Shown here: one piece after another, positions 1-8,776 of the stretch
Numbering within the stretch: the stretch's first letter is position 1
Layout of the letters: each line of letters opens with the position of its first letter
NCBI GenBank assembly: GCA_024641245.1
Contig: JAHEDK010000003.1
Location: 1-64,000 of the forward strand
Length of the DNA stretch: 64,000 nt
Direction: 5' to 3'
Source of the DNA: Actinomycetes bacterium
GTDB taxonomy: Bacteria > Actinomycetota > Acidimicrobiia > Spongiisociales > JAHEDJ01
Position numbers and translations under genes: made by a program
Notes under the pieces: generated by a model
The model's input: only the letters and a program-made list of their open reading frames with translations
The model's database searches: none
Told to the model about the DNA's origin: nothing

Positions 1-1
1 T

Positions 2-37
2 GGCGGCGATGACCATGGCGATGATGGTGACGACTGA
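2..37 (+). CDS. 3' end of an upstream gene with an acidic tail (partial)
   Basis: One open frame reaches the left edge and ends with TGA at 35-37, reading GGDDHGDDGDD. A second frame ends at 47 with a Met/Thr-rich tail. The Asp/Gly-rich tail looks more like a real protein end, and a strong hairpin follows shortly after. Function cannot be judged from 11 residues. Confidence 0.3.
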   Translation, partial: GGDDHGDDGDD

Positions 38-53
38 GTCCTACTGACTCTCA

Positions 54-87
54 AACGGGAAAGGGGCCGAGAGGCCCCTTTCCCGTT
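54..87 (+). terminator. strong hairpin terminator after the left-edge gene
   Basis: A perfect 15-bp inverted repeat (54-68 with 73-87) closes a GAGA loop. It has no T-run after it, which is common for terminators in high-GC actinobacteria. It lies just after the stop of the partial gene and separates it from the uracil permease leader. Confidence 0.7.
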
Positions 88-179
88 GCACCGATCGCCT
101 CGTCATCCGGGCGCCCGCCCGTCTGCTCGCTTTCGCGGTAACCATTAGGGACTTTCGGCCGTCGAACCGGGTGTGCTTT

Positions 180-276
180 GGGCGACATCGCAACAAGCAA
201 CTTCGGTATCGTTCAACCTCGATGGGTACTACTACCTGTATCGGCTGAAGACGTCGCCCTCTGGGCGGCGTTTTTT
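180..276 (+). promoter_or_regulatory. attenuator-like leader of the uracil permease gene
   Basis: A 9-bp stem with one G-T wobble (251-259 with 263-271, 3-nt loop) is followed at once by six T residues, and the coding start is only 22 nt further on. No promoter fits between the T-run and the ATG, so mRNA for the permease must read through this terminator. Bases 180-188 (GGGCGACAT) are complementary at 8 of 9 positions to the left terminator arm (251-259), giving a mutually exclusive antiterminator. The geometry is that of transcription attenuation. The ligand or protein is unknown, and I see no clear PyrR-binding loop. Bases 88-179 hold no gene that I can support. Confidence 0.55.
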
Positions 277-297
277 CGTTTCGGGAGGTGAGGAGAA

Positions 298-1572
298 ATG
301 GTGGAGTTGACTCCACAGAAGAAGACCGTACTGGGTCTTCAGCACATGGTCGCGATGTTCGGAGCAACGATCCTGGTCCCGTTGATCACGGGTCTCAATC
401 CGAGCGTGGCGTTGATCTCTGCCGGTGTCGGCACGCTGCTCTTCCATGTGGTGACGGGGTTCGGCGTGCCCGTGTTCCTGGGCTCGTCGTTCGCGTTCAT
501 CCCACCGATTCTGCTGGCGCAGACGAAGGGGTATAGCTTCGCCAGTATCGGCGGCGGCATCATGGCGGCAGGTGTCGTCTACTTGATCGTGGCCGGCATC
601 GTCTGGGTGCTGCCGAACGGGAGCACCCAGATCAGGGCGCTGTTCCCACCGATTGTGACCGGCCCGGTGATCACGGTCATTGGACTCACCCTGGCCCCGA
701 TTGCGCTGGCCGAGGCAAGCGGCATGGCTGGCGCCACCAGGATCATGGAGGAGGGCACCGCCTGGCTGATCGCCGTCGTGACGCTGCTGGCGGTGATCGC
801 GGCGGCGATCTACTTCAAGGGACTGTTCAAGATGCTTCCCATCTTGACGGGCTTCATCGTGGGATACGGCTTTTCGATGATCATCGGTGAGGTGAACTAC
901 GACAATCTCAGCTCAGCAGATTGGTTCGCCTGGCCCGATTTCACCCTCGGCAACTTCGACTGGAGCGTGATCTGGATCGTCGCTCCGGTGGCGTTCGTGA
1001 CGATGATCGAGCATGTCGGCGATATCCTGACCAACGGCAGAGTCGTCGGGAAGGACTTCTTCGAAGATCCGGGCGTCAACCGGACTCTGCTGGGTGACGG
1101 TTTGGCCACATTGTTCGCCGGCTTCATCGGCGGACCGGCGAACACCACCTACTCGGAAAACACTGGGGTTCTCGCAGTTACCAAAGTCTACGACCCGATG
1201 GTTCTGCGCATTGCAGCCGGGTTCGCCATCCTTCTGGGATTCATCCCCAAGTTCGGCGGCCTCCTCCAGACGGTACCGGGAGCAGTTCTGGGTGGCCTGT
1301 CGATCGTATTGTTCGGCATGATTGCCTCGATCGGCATTCGCGTAATGACCGACGCACAGGTCGACTTCAAGCAGAGCCGCAACCTCATCGTCGTCGCGCT
1401 CATCCTCGTGTTCGGCCTCGGCTACAGCGGTCTGGAGTCGCCGCTTCAGATAGGCGATGTGTCGATTTCGGGGTTGGCGCTCGCTGCAGTGGTTGGCGTT
1501 GTCGTCAACTTGATACTGCCGAAACTGACCGATGAAAGCGAAGACGTGCTCGTGACGGACTCCGTCAACTGA
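298..1572 (+). CDS. uraA: uracil permease, NCS2 family (UraA-like)
   Basis: This 424-residue inner-membrane nucleobase:proton symporter has about 14 hydrophobic segments, as in UraA. Family motifs visible are GLQHMVAMFGATILVP (about 13-28), SSFAFIPP (about 63-70), IEHVGD (about 237-242) and NTTYSENTGV (about 283-292). The two Glu residues in the last two match the substrate- and proton-coupling glutamates of E. coli UraA; the TTYxEN form points to uracil rather than xanthine. The start is an ATG with a strong GGAGGTGAGGAG ribosome site. Expression is probably set by the terminator/antiterminator leader just upstream. No pyrimidine biosynthesis genes are adjacent. Confidence 0.93.
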   Translation: MVELTPQKKTVLGLQHMVAMFGATILVPLITGLNPSVALISAGVGTLLFHVVTGFGVPVFLGSSFAFIPPILLAQTKGYSFASIGGGIMAAGVVYLIVAGIVWVLPNGSTQIRALFPPIVTGPVITVIGLTLAPIALAEASGMAGATRIMEEGTAWLIAVVTLLAVIAAAIYFKGLFKMLPILTGFIVGYGFSMIIGEVNYDNLSSADWFAWPDFTLGNFDWSVIWIVAPVAFVTMIEHVGDILTNGRVVGKDFFEDPGVNRTLLGDGLATLFAGFIGGPANTTYSENTGVLAVTKVYDPMVLRIAAGFAILLGFIPKFGGLLQTVPGAVLGGLSIVLFGMIASIGIRVMTDAQVDFKQSRNLIVVALILVFGLGYSGLESPLQIGDVSISGLALAAVVGVVVNLILPKLTDESEDVLVTDSVN

Positions 1573-1592
1573 CACGGCTTCGACCGAGCGTA

Positions 1593-1620
1593 GGAGCGGC
1601 GGCCTCCGGGCCGCCGCTCC
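1593..1620. terminator. GC-rich hairpin between convergent genes
   Basis: A perfect 12-bp stem (1593-1604 with 1609-1620) with a 4-nt loop lies 20 nt after the permease stop and before the end of the convergent minus-strand gene. It has no T-run and may act in both directions. Confidence 0.65.
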
Positions 1621-1692
1621 CGCGTAGGGTGTCCTCTTCGTGAACCCGTCAGACAGACGAGCCACTCGCGACCCGCGACCCGCGACAAACTC

Positions 1693-2679
1693 TCACTCCG
1701 CGTCCATCGCGCTCATGGCCCACGCCAGCCCGTGTTCGGGGTCCTCTGCCGCCAGACGGAGTACCCAGCCCGTTGAAGGGGCCAGGTCGTCCCAGAAATA
1801 CCACCGGAGGGTGGCGGCCGCTGCTCCAAGCTCCTCCGAATCGGGCGGCCACGGATCCAGCAGGTCGGTCAGGGCGGCGATCGCCCACCAGGCGGCGAAC
1901 CGCCCTGCAGCCGCCCCCGACCGTTTGCCGTGAGCACCGCCCGAGGCAGCAGCCCAGGCCATCCATGCCATCGCTCTCGACAGGCCGGTTTCACCGATCC
2001 GAATCTTGCGGGGGCCGAGTGCGGCGATGGCCTGGTGCGCCGTACCCGCTACAGCGATTGCCTCGCTCCGCCCGTTCGACTGGGAAACCCAGGTTTCGGT
2101 CAGAGCCAGCAGAGCGTCGGTTTCGTCGGGATGATCAACCACGGCCCCGGGGGGTGGCAGTTCGACACCCACCATACGGGGTGACTCCGGCGTTGGATGG
2201 TTGGCCCGGTCGGACCGGTAGGCGGCGGTTGCATACGGCGGTTCCCATTCCGCCAGCCGCAGCGGCAGGTCGACGAGGCGCGAGTCGACGCCGTCGGTTC
2301 CTACGAGGTCCTCGCCCTGGACGACCCGTTCGTGCGCCACCAGGGTGCGAGCTGTGCCGGGCGGCAGGTGGGGGTCGAGCTCGGCCCACCGATGCGAAGA
2401 GGCGGCCACCTCTGTGAGCGGACCCAAGGTGAAGCCGCCTCCGCCGGTGGCGGCGACCGCCGCCGCGTACTCTGGAGACGCTTCGAGTGCGAGCCGGTAA
2501 TCAGCGTGATAGGCCACTCCCCACAGCTGCTTGCCGCGTTCGACGGCCTGGCGGCACCGGGCGGCGAGTTCGACCAGGTCGTCCCAGGCTCGAGCCGAGC
2601 ACATCCCGTCGACGATACGCATCAATCTCGCCGGGTCGTTCGCTTCGATCGCGTCGGCGACATCGTGGCGCGTGATCAC
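1693..2679 (-). CDS. conserved hypothetical protein coupled to the sulfurtransferase
   Basis: I do not recognise this 328-residue protein. It looks soluble and mostly alpha-helical, rich in Ala, Trp and charged residues, with no signal peptide or clear catalytic motif. The start is fixed by context: GTG at 2679-2677 overlaps the TGA of the upstream sulfurtransferase (2678-2676), a GTGA overlap typical of translational coupling. Longer in-frame starts would run deep into the sulfurtransferase gene. The two genes therefore form an operon, but the sequence does not show a role in sulfur metabolism. Confidence 0.72.
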   Translation of the reverse strand: MITRHDVADAIEANDPARLMRIVDGMCSARAWDDLVELAARCRQAVERGKQLWGVAYHADYRLALEASPEYAAAVAATGGGGFTLGPLTEVAASSHRWAELDPHLPPGTARTLVAHERVVQGEDLVGTDGVDSRLVDLPLRLAEWEPPYATAAYRSDRANHPTPESPRMVGVELPPPGAVVDHPDETDALLALTETWVSQSNGRSEAIAVAGTAHQAIAALGPRKIRIGETGLSRAMAWMAWAAASGGAHGKRSGAAAGRFAAWWAIAALTDLLDPWPPDSEELGAAAATLRWYFWDDLAPSTGWVLRLAAEDPEHGLAWAMSAMDAE

Positions 2680-3530
2680 GTGCCGGGGGCCTCTCCGGGC
2701 TCCGGTCCGGTCGCCACCGGGTACCCCTCGGTGGACCAGTCGCTCCACGAACCGGGATACAGCAACGGCTCCGGCAGGCCGGCCAGGTGCATCGCCAGCA
2801 CATTGTGACACGAGGTGACGCCGCTGCCGCAGTAAGTCACGGTGCGAACACCGTCGTCCACCCCCAATCCCTGAAAGCGGGCTCGCAGCTCGGCGGGGCT
2901 CTTGAAATAACCATCCGCCGTCACGTTTCCGCCGTGAAATGCGGACAGCGCGGTCGGAATGTGCCCGGCGATCGGGTCGACCGGTTCGGTGAGTCCCTCG
3001 AACCGCTCGGGAGCCCTGGCGTCGAGGATGAGCACCTCTCCGAGTGACGCACGCAGATCATCCCGATCTATTGATCCTCCTGGTTGGAACCGTCCGACGA
3101 AGCGGGTGGCAGACGGTTCGTTCACCCGATGTTCGACCGGCATCCCGGTGCTCGTCCACGCCGTCCAACCGCCATCGAGTACAGACACGGCCTCGTGGCC
3201 GAGCCGTCGCAACATCCACCACAAACGAGCCGCGATCGAGCCGTCTGCCGTGTCGTAGACGATGACATGGTGTTCGTTGCCGATGCCCCTGGTGCCGAGC
3301 AGTTCTGCGAAATCGGCCCATCGGGGCAGCGGGTGGCGTCCAGGTCCCTTCCCCGGGGTGCTGAGATCCTCCTCGACGTCGAGGAAGATGGCCCCTGGAA
3401 TATGCGAGATCTGGTATTCGCGTCTTCCTTGCTGAACATCGGCCAGGTACCAGCGGGTATCGATGATGCGGGCATCCGCTGACCCCAGACGGGCGGCAAG
3501 TTGGTCGACGTTGATCAGGGCCACAGACAT
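2676..3530 (-). CDS. 3-mercaptopyruvate/thiosulfate sulfurtransferase (tandem rhodanese)
   Basis: This 284-residue cytoplasmic enzyme has two rhodanese domains, roughly 5-135 and 155-275. The active-site loop in the second domain reads CGSGVTS (Cys near 233). In characterised enzymes a CGSGVT loop goes with mercaptopyruvate and a basic CRKGVT loop with thiosulfate, so mercaptopyruvate is the better guess. It would move sulfane sulfur to cyanide or thiols. Typical signatures include the early HIPGAIFLDVE and the C-terminal LYPGSWSDWS. The start is an ATG preceded by GGAG. It is the first gene of a two-gene operon. Confidence 0.9.
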   Translation of the reverse strand: MSVALINVDQLAARLGSADARIIDTRWYLADVQQGRREYQISHIPGAIFLDVEEDLSTPGKGPGRHPLPRWADFAELLGTRGIGNEHHVIVYDTADGSIAARLWWMLRRLGHEAVSVLDGGWTAWTSTGMPVEHRVNEPSATRFVGRFQPGGSIDRDDLRASLGEVLILDARAPERFEGLTEPVDPIAGHIPTALSAFHGGNVTADGYFKSPAELRARFQGLGVDDGVRTVTYCGSGVTSCHNVLAMHLAGLPEPLLYPGSWSDWSTEGYPVATGPEPGEAPGT

Positions 3531-3550
3531 CTCCAGGGCGGAAGTCTTAT

Positions 3551-3931
3551 CTACTCGGTGGTCGGTGGCTCGGTCGGTGCGGCCGGCGCCGCGTCGGTTC
3601 GGGAGGGTGGTTCGTCGGTTCCACCGCTCTCCCGCCACTTCGAGATCTGGTCTCCGAGGTCTGAGAAGGAGGCGCCGAGCGCATCGAAGAATGATTTGGC
3701 GGTTTGCTTCGCCTCGCTCTGGACCTCGGGATCTGAGACGGCGTCCCCGATCGTCGCAAAGGCGGTCTTGATGCTCTCACCGAGAGTATGGACCGCGTCT
3801 CTGACCTCGTCTTCCGAGACGGCTTCGGCGCTCTCGCCGGCTGCCTGTGACTCGTAGTGCTGCTTGAACATCGAGCCGATCTTCTTGAAACCTTCTCCGA
3901 CCTCGCCCCATGTTTCGTCCGACTTACTCAT
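3551..3931 (-). CDS. small helical hypothetical protein
   Basis: This 126-residue acidic, soluble protein begins MSKSDETWGEVGEGFKKIG and looks like a string of amphipathic helices without Cys or a membrane segment. The start is an ATG with AAGGGA upstream. It ends 20 nt before the sulfurtransferase start on the same strand and may share its transcript. It is divergent from the exonuclease gene, with only 25 nt between the two start codons. I do not recognise the function. Confidence 0.65.
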   Translation of the reverse strand: MSKSDETWGEVGEGFKKIGSMFKQHYESQAAGESAEAVSEDEVRDAVHTLGESIKTAFATIGDAVSDPEVQSEAKQTAKSFFDALGASFSDLGDQISKWRESGGTDEPPSRTDAAPAAPTEPPTTE

Positions 3932-3956
3932 GGTGTTCCCTTCTAGGATCGATGGG

Positions 3957-4829
3957 ATGCAACTGCACCTCCTCGATGCTACCTATGAGCTGTTCCGTTC
4001 GTATTTCGGCAAACGTCCGGCGCGCACGGCACCGGACGGGCGGGATGTGACTGCGGTGCACGGACTCATCGATTCGACCCTCAGCCTGCTGCGTGAGTCG
4101 GATGTGACCCACGTCGCCGCATTCTTCGACACCGTGATCACATCGTTCCGTAACGATCTGTACGACGGCTACAAGACGGGTGAGGGGGTTGCAGAAGAGC
4201 TTCTCGCTCAGTTCCCGCTGGCCGAACGGGCACTCGAGGCAACCGGCATCACGGTGTTTCGGATGCGGGAGTTCGAGGCCGACGATGGAATTGCTGCCGC
4301 CGCGCTCCGCTTCGTAGACGAAGTCGATCGGGTTGTGATCCTCAGTCCGGACAAAGACCTCTGTCAGGTCGTTGAGGACAACAACATCGTCGCCTACGAC
4401 CGTCTGCGACAGCGGCTCCTGAATGAGGCTGGAGTCTGGGAGAAGTTCGGCGTTGCCCCCGAATCGATTCCCGACTATCTGGCTCTCGTCGGCGACAACG
4501 CAGACGGCATACCCGGGATCCCGGGTTGGGGCGGCAAGTCGGCCTCGACGCTGCTGGCTGAATACCGCCACATTGAGCAGATTCCGACAGACGCGCGACA
4601 GTGGAAGGTGGCGGTACGCGGAGCGGCCCGCCTCGCGGAGAATCTGCGTGACAATATCGACGATGCCCGGCTCTTCCGAACACTGACCACCTTGCGCTAC
4701 GACGTACCGATCCCTCAAACTCTGGCCGATCTCGAATGGCAGGGCGCGCCCCGCCGGCGCTTTGTGTTGTTCTGCGAAGAAATGGGTTTCGAGAGCCTGC
4801 AGGAGCGGCCACATCTCTGGGCTCCGTAG
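3957..4829 (+). CDS. 5'-3' exonuclease, FEN/PolI 5'-nuclease family
   Basis: This 290-residue stand-alone 5' nuclease resembles the N-terminal domain of DNA polymerase I. Acidic metal-binding motifs are visible at FFDT (about 58), FEADDGIAA (about 104) and SPDKDLCQVV (about 129). The helix-3-turn-helix region GDNADGIPGIPGWGGKSA follows near 178-195. It probably removes RNA primers or 5' flaps during replication and repair. The ATG at 3957 is chosen because the family's first strand (LHLLDATYELFR) begins there and because TAGGAT lies exactly 7 nt upstream with no Shine-Dalgarno, suggesting a leaderless mRNA. Confidence 0.9.
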   Translation: MQLHLLDATYELFRSYFGKRPARTAPDGRDVTAVHGLIDSTLSLLRESDVTHVAAFFDTVITSFRNDLYDGYKTGEGVAEELLAQFPLAERALEATGITVFRMREFEADDGIAAAALRFVDEVDRVVILSPDKDLCQVVEDNNIVAYDRLRQRLLNEAGVWEKFGVAPESIPDYLALVGDNADGIPGIPGWGGKSASTLLAEYRHIEQIPTDARQWKVAVRGAARLAENLRDNIDDARLFRTLTTLRYDVPIPQTLADLEWQGAPRRRFVLFCEEMGFESLQERPHLWAP

Positions 4830-4867
4830 TCCTGCATCTGAGTAATGAGGGCCAAGGACCGTATGGG

Positions 4868-5632
4868 TCAGACCCCGTGGAGCGGAGAAGGTGCGGGAGA
4901 TCTGTACCAGTAGTCGTATCCGAACGTGAATCCCATCGACTCGTAGAGCTGCCAGGCCGCAGTATTCTCATGCATGACCTGGAGGTAGGCGAGCGAGGCG
5001 CCCTGGTCGATCCCCCACGCCATCAACGATTCGGACATCCTCCGTGCCAGGCCCCTGCGCCGAAACGCTGGTTTGGTTGACACACTGAAGACTCCCAGGA
5101 GGTCACCGTCGGCGACTCCGAGCCCCGTTGCGACGACGGTCGAGCCTTCGCGAATTACCGCGAAAGCCGTCGCCGGCTCGATCAGGTTGAGCGTCTGGGC
5201 GAGCGTGGCGCGCCGCCCAGACATATACGGATTGCTGTCCACCAACTCATCTAGCCAATCCTGAGTGAGTCGGGAGGTGATGCTTACTTCCACGCGGCCT
5301 TCTGCCTGCAGCGGCCGAACCAGGACACCGGTGCGATCCTGGAACCGGTACCCGCGCCCGTCTAACTCAGTGTCCAGCTCTTCTGGGAATGATCGATGGG
5401 TGATCCGGAAGCTGGGCGGCCAGTCCCTGTCGGCGTACCACTGCTCGACTGATGCGATCTTCGAGGCAAGCGGGCTCCCATCGTGTTCCAGTGCTTGCAC
5501 CGAGTTGGCCCGTCGCGCCTGTCCGTTCGCGTAACGCAGGATCCAGCCACCTAGGTCGGTTTCCTCGAGCGCAGGGAAGGCTCGCAGAGCAGCCCGTTCG
5601 ATCGCATCGGCTGTAAGGTTGTTAACAGGCAT
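4868..5632 (-). CDS. GNAT family N-acetyltransferase
   Basis: This 254-residue protein has a GNAT fold in its C-terminal half: GVFSVSTKPAFRRRGLARRM (about 178-200) is the acetyl-CoA-binding motif A, followed by the usual NTAAWQLYESMGF. The N-terminal half resembles the extra domain found in actinobacterial two-part GNAT proteins. The substrate is unknown. The ATG at 5632 is preferred; an in-frame ATG at 5653 is possible, and anything longer would overlap the divergent gene at 5705. An imperfect inverted repeat around GTTAAC (5617-5649) covers the start region and may be regulatory. Confidence 0.82.
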   Translation of the reverse strand: MPVNNLTADAIERAALRAFPALEETDLGGWILRYANGQARRANSVQALEHDGSPLASKIASVEQWYADRDWPPSFRITHRSFPEELDTELDGRGYRFQDRTGVLVRPLQAEGRVEVSITSRLTQDWLDELVDSNPYMSGRRATLAQTLNLIEPATAFAVIREGSTVVATGLGVADGDLLGVFSVSTKPAFRRRGLARRMSESLMAWGIDQGASLAYLQVMHENTAAWQLYESMGFTFGYDYWYRSPAPSPLHGV

Positions 5633-5704
5633 TGTGTTGACAGTTAACCGCATTTTGACCGGCACGTATCCGACACGCGAGACTCGGAGGCGAGGAGGTT
5701 CGGC

Positions 5705-6100
5705 ATGAGCGAGCATCGGAACATCGAGCGGGTCAAGCGCGAGTATCAGGCATTCGCCGAAGACAACTTCGAGGGCCTGTCCGAACTCTTTTCCGAGGAC
5801 GCCGTCTGGCACGTTAACGGCGATACCCCGCTGGCAGGTGACCACATCGGTCGCCAGAACATCGTCGAGTTTCTGCGAAAGCTGGCCCACGATACGCACG
5901 ACTCGTTCATGATCGAGGTGCACGACATCCTTGCCAACGACCTCCATACCGTTGTGCTGGCTCACATGACCGTCGATCGCGACGGCGAGCTCTACACAGC
6001 CGACGAGGTGCACGTATTCTGCATGAACGACGACGGGCTCATCACCGAAGCGTGGGGGTTCACTTCCGAACCCGACGGCCGCGGTCAGTTCTGGTTCTAG
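5705..6100 (+). CDS. SnoaL/NTF2-like protein
   Basis: This 131-residue protein has the short cone-shaped NTF2-like fold signature: an N-terminal helix (RVKREYQAFAEDNFEGLSE), then LFSEDAVWHVNG, and a C-terminal strand ending WGFTSEPDGRGQFWF. Relatives are ketosteroid-isomerase-like enzymes or small-ligand binders; the substrate here is unknown. The start is an ATG with GAGGAGGT at good spacing. It is divergent from the acetyltransferase and convergent with clpB, whose stop lies 23 bp beyond. Confidence 0.82.
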   Translation: MSEHRNIERVKREYQAFAEDNFEGLSELFSEDAVWHVNGDTPLAGDHIGRQNIVEFLRKLAHDTHDSFMIEVHDILANDLHTVVLAHMTVDRDGELYTADEVHVFCMNDDGLITEAWGFTSEPDGRGQFWF

Positions 6101-6123
6101 TCGCCCGCCGCACTGTTCCGCTC

Positions 6124-8691
6124 CTAGACGAACTCCAGCCCATCGTCGCCGGCGTCCACCTTGACTGTGTCGCCGTCGGCGAAGGCCCCTTCGAGCAGCT
6201 TGATGGCGAGGGGATCACCGATCGATCTCTGCACGAGTCGCTTCAGTGGTCGAGCGCCGAAACTCGGGTCATAGCCGTGCTCGGCCAGCCAGTCGAGGGC
6301 CGCTTCGGTCAGCTCTAGGCCGATGCGACGCTCTTCGAGGCGGCGCCGCAGATGTCCGATCTGGATTCCGGCGATCGAGCGGATCTCTTCCCGGCTGAGC
6401 CGGTGGAATACGATCAACTCGTCGACGCGGTTGATGAACTCTGGTCGGAACTGCTGGTGGACCACCTCGAGGACTCGCTCTTTGACGACCTCCTCAGGAA
6501 GACCGGGATCGATCAGTTCGGAGCCCAGGTTCGACGTCATAACCAGCACCACGTTGGTGAAGTCGACGGTGCGTCCCTGGCCGTCGGTCAACCGGCCATC
6601 GTCGAGTAACTGGAGCAGGACGTTGAAGACGTCCCGGTGCGCTTTCTCGATCTCGTCGAGGAGGATCACCGAGTAGGGGCGTCTGCGGACGGCTTCCGTC
6701 AGCTGACCGCCCTCCTCGTAGCCGACGTACCCTGGTGGGGCGCCTATCAACCGGCTCACCGTGTGCTTCTCCATGTACTCAGACATGTCGATGCGGACCA
6801 TTGCCCGTTCGTCGTCGAAAAGGAACTCGGCGAGGGCTCGCGCGAGTTCGGTCTTGCCGACGCCAGTCGGGCCGAGGAACACGAATGACCCGATCGGACG
6901 GTCGGGGTCGGACAAGCGGGCACGGCTGCGGCGGATGGCGTTTGATACCGCGGTCACGGCCTCGTCCTGGCCTATCACCCGTTCGTGCAGGTGCTGTTCG
7001 AGCCGGATCAGTTTCTGGGTTTCGCCTTCCAGGAGGCGCGAAACGGGAACGCCGGTCCAGCGGCCGACGACCTCTGCCACATCGTTTTCGGTCACCTCTT
7101 CCGAGAGCATCCGTGTATCGCTTTGGAGGTCGTCGAGGGCGGTCTGACGAGCCTCGAGGGAAGCATTCAGTTCACGGAGCCGTCCGTATCGCAGTTCGGC
7201 TGCCTTCTCGAGGTCACCCTCGCGCTCGGCGAGTCCGGCTTCGGTTCGAGCCGCTTCGATCTGTTGCTTGAGGGAACGCACTTCCTCGATCGAAGCTTTC
7301 TCACGATTCCAGTGTGCCTTGAGCCGGTCGCTTTCTTCTGAGAGGTTGGCCAGGTCTTGCTCGATGGAGGCGAGGCGTTGCAGCGAGGCGTTGTCCTCTT
7401 CTTTCTGCAAGGCGGTGCGTTCGATTTCGAGTTGTTTGATGCGCCGCTCGAGGTCGTCGATCTCTTCCGGCATGGAATCGATCTCGATTCTCAGGCGGGA
7501 CCCCGCTTCGTCGACAAGGTCGATCGCCTTGTCCGGCAGGTTACGTGCGGTGATGTAGCGATCGGAGAGGATGGAGGCGGCGACGAGCGCGGCGTCGGTG
7601 ATGCGGACCCCGTGGTGCACCTCGTAGCGTTCTTTGAGTCCCCGCAGAATGCCAATGGTGTCTTCAACCGAGGGGGGTTCGACCATGACCGGTTGGAAGC
7701 GTCGCTCGAGTGCCGCGTCTTTCTCGACGTACTTCCGGAACTCGTCGAGGGTTGTTGCCCCGATCATCCGCAGTTCGCCTCTGGCGAGCATGGGCTTCAG
7801 CATGTTGGAGGCATCCATTGAGCCTTCGGCCGCACCGGCGCCGACGATGGTGTGCATCTCGTCGATGAACGTGATGACCGCGCCTTCGGCGGCGGCGATC
7901 TCGGTCAGGACGGCCTTGAGGCGTTCTTCGAATTCGCCGCGGTACTTCGCCCCGGCGACCATGGCCCCGAGGTCGAGGGCCACGATGCGTTTGGTCTTGA
8001 GGCCTTCCGGGACGTCGCCGTCTGCGATCCGCTGGGCGAGGCCTTCGACGATGGCGGTTTTGCCGACGCCGGGTTCGCCGATCAGCACCGGGTTGTTCTT
8101 GGTCCGGCGCGAGAGAACCTGGATGACACGCCGGATCTCGTCGTCGCGTCCGATCACCGGATCCAGTTTCTGTGCCCGGGCGGAGGCGGTGAGATCGCGC
8201 CCATATTGCTCCAGGGCATTGAAGGCGGATTCAGGATCGGCGCTGGTGACGCGCTGGTTGCCGCGGATCTCGGTGAGCGCAGCGAGCATCGCATCCCGGG
8301 TGGCTGCCAGGCCACGCAAGGCGTCTCCGACTGGGCCCCGGGCAGTCGCCATCGCCAGCAGCAAGTGCTCAACACTGACGTAGTCGTCTTTGAAGCCGAT
8401 GCGCTGTTCGTCTGCTTCTTCGAAGAGTTGCAGCGACGCTTTCGAGAGGTGTGGTTGTTCTCCGCCGTAGACGCTCGGCAGTCCCGCCAACAGGTCTTCG
8501 AGCGTTTTCTTTAGTTCGGCCGGTGCGGCGCCGACCCGGTCGAGCAGTGGGTAGACGATGCCATCCGTCTGGCCGAGGAGGGCACCGAGGATGTGGGCGG
8601 GTTCGACGTACTGGTGATGCCGCGCTGTGGCGATAGCCTTGCCGTCGAGAATGCTGCGTTGGGTTGCGTTGGTGAGTCGTTCGAAGTTCAT
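6124..8691 (-). CDS. clpB: ATP-dependent disaggregase ClpB (Hsp104 family)
   Basis: This 855-residue hexameric AAA+ chaperone resolubilises aggregated protein together with DnaK. Domain order is complete: N-terminal Clp repeat domain (1-145), first ATPase with Walker A GEPGVGKT (about 203), the long coiled-coil middle domain that marks ClpB (about 395-525), and second ATPase with Walker A GPTGVGKT (about 603). The C-terminal domain contains [12 protein letters not shown]. It lacks a ClpP-binding loop, as expected. It is divergent from a thioesterase gene, and a HAIR-like site at 8742-8762 covers its promoter, so control by HspR is likely. Confidence 0.97.
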   Translation of the reverse strand: MNFERLTNATQRSILDGKAIATARHHQYVEPAHILGALLGQTDGIVYPLLDRVGAAPAELKKTLEDLLAGLPSVYGGEQPHLSKASLQLFEEADEQRIGFKDDYVSVEHLLLAMATARGPVGDALRGLAATRDAMLAALTEIRGNQRVTSADPESAFNALEQYGRDLTASARAQKLDPVIGRDDEIRRVIQVLSRRTKNNPVLIGEPGVGKTAIVEGLAQRIADGDVPEGLKTKRIVALDLGAMVAGAKYRGEFEERLKAVLTEIAAAEGAVITFIDEMHTIVGAGAAEGSMDASNMLKPMLARGELRMIGATTLDEFRKYVEKDAALERRFQPVMVEPPSVEDTIGILRGLKERYEVHHGVRITDAALVAASILSDRYITARNLPDKAIDLVDEAGSRLRIEIDSMPEEIDDLERRIKQLEIERTALQKEEDNASLQRLASIEQDLANLSEESDRLKAHWNREKASIEEVRSLKQQIEAARTEAGLAEREGDLEKAAELRYGRLRELNASLEARQTALDDLQSDTRMLSEEVTENDVAEVVGRWTGVPVSRLLEGETQKLIRLEQHLHERVIGQDEAVTAVSNAIRRSRARLSDPDRPIGSFVFLGPTGVGKTELARALAEFLFDDERAMVRIDMSEYMEKHTVSRLIGAPPGYVGYEEGGQLTEAVRRRPYSVILLDEIEKAHRDVFNVLLQLLDDGRLTDGQGRTVDFTNVVLVMTSNLGSELIDPGLPEEVVKERVLEVVHQQFRPEFINRVDELIVFHRLSREEIRSIAGIQIGHLRRRLEERRIGLELTEAALDWLAEHGYDPSFGARPLKRLVQRSIGDPLAIKLLEGAFADGDTVKVDAGDDGLEFV

Positions 8692-8741
8692 GGGTAGTCT
8701 GTCTACAGAAACCGCCGGATAAGCGCTTCCATTCCAGGAAA

Positions 8742-8762
8742 TCTAAGTCCTATGCTATCAGA
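8742..8762. promoter_or_regulatory. HAIR-like HspR operator at the clpB/thioesterase promoters
   Basis: TCTAAGT-N7-TATCAGA is an imperfect inverted repeat with the exact 7-7-7 geometry of the HspR HAIR element (CTTGAGT-N7-ACTCAAG). It embeds nearly coincident -10 boxes for both directions: TATGCT on plus (8751-8756) and TAGCAT on minus (8757-8752). Sites of the same layout precede dnaK and hsp20 in this window. Confidence 0.6.
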
Positions 8763-8776
8763 TTTGAAAGGATGCT

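Noticed and set aside
913-1665. Open frame opposite the uracil permease
   Set aside because: Low-complexity Arg/Asp/Glu composition and full overlap with a well-supported gene indicate a shadow frame.
1666-1690. Short tandem GCGACCC repeats
   Set aside because: Only about three partial units next to a gene end; too short to distinguish from high-GC chance.
6735-8514. Several long plus-strand frames opposite clpB
   Set aside because: All lie within a complete clpB gene and have no protein-like motif content.
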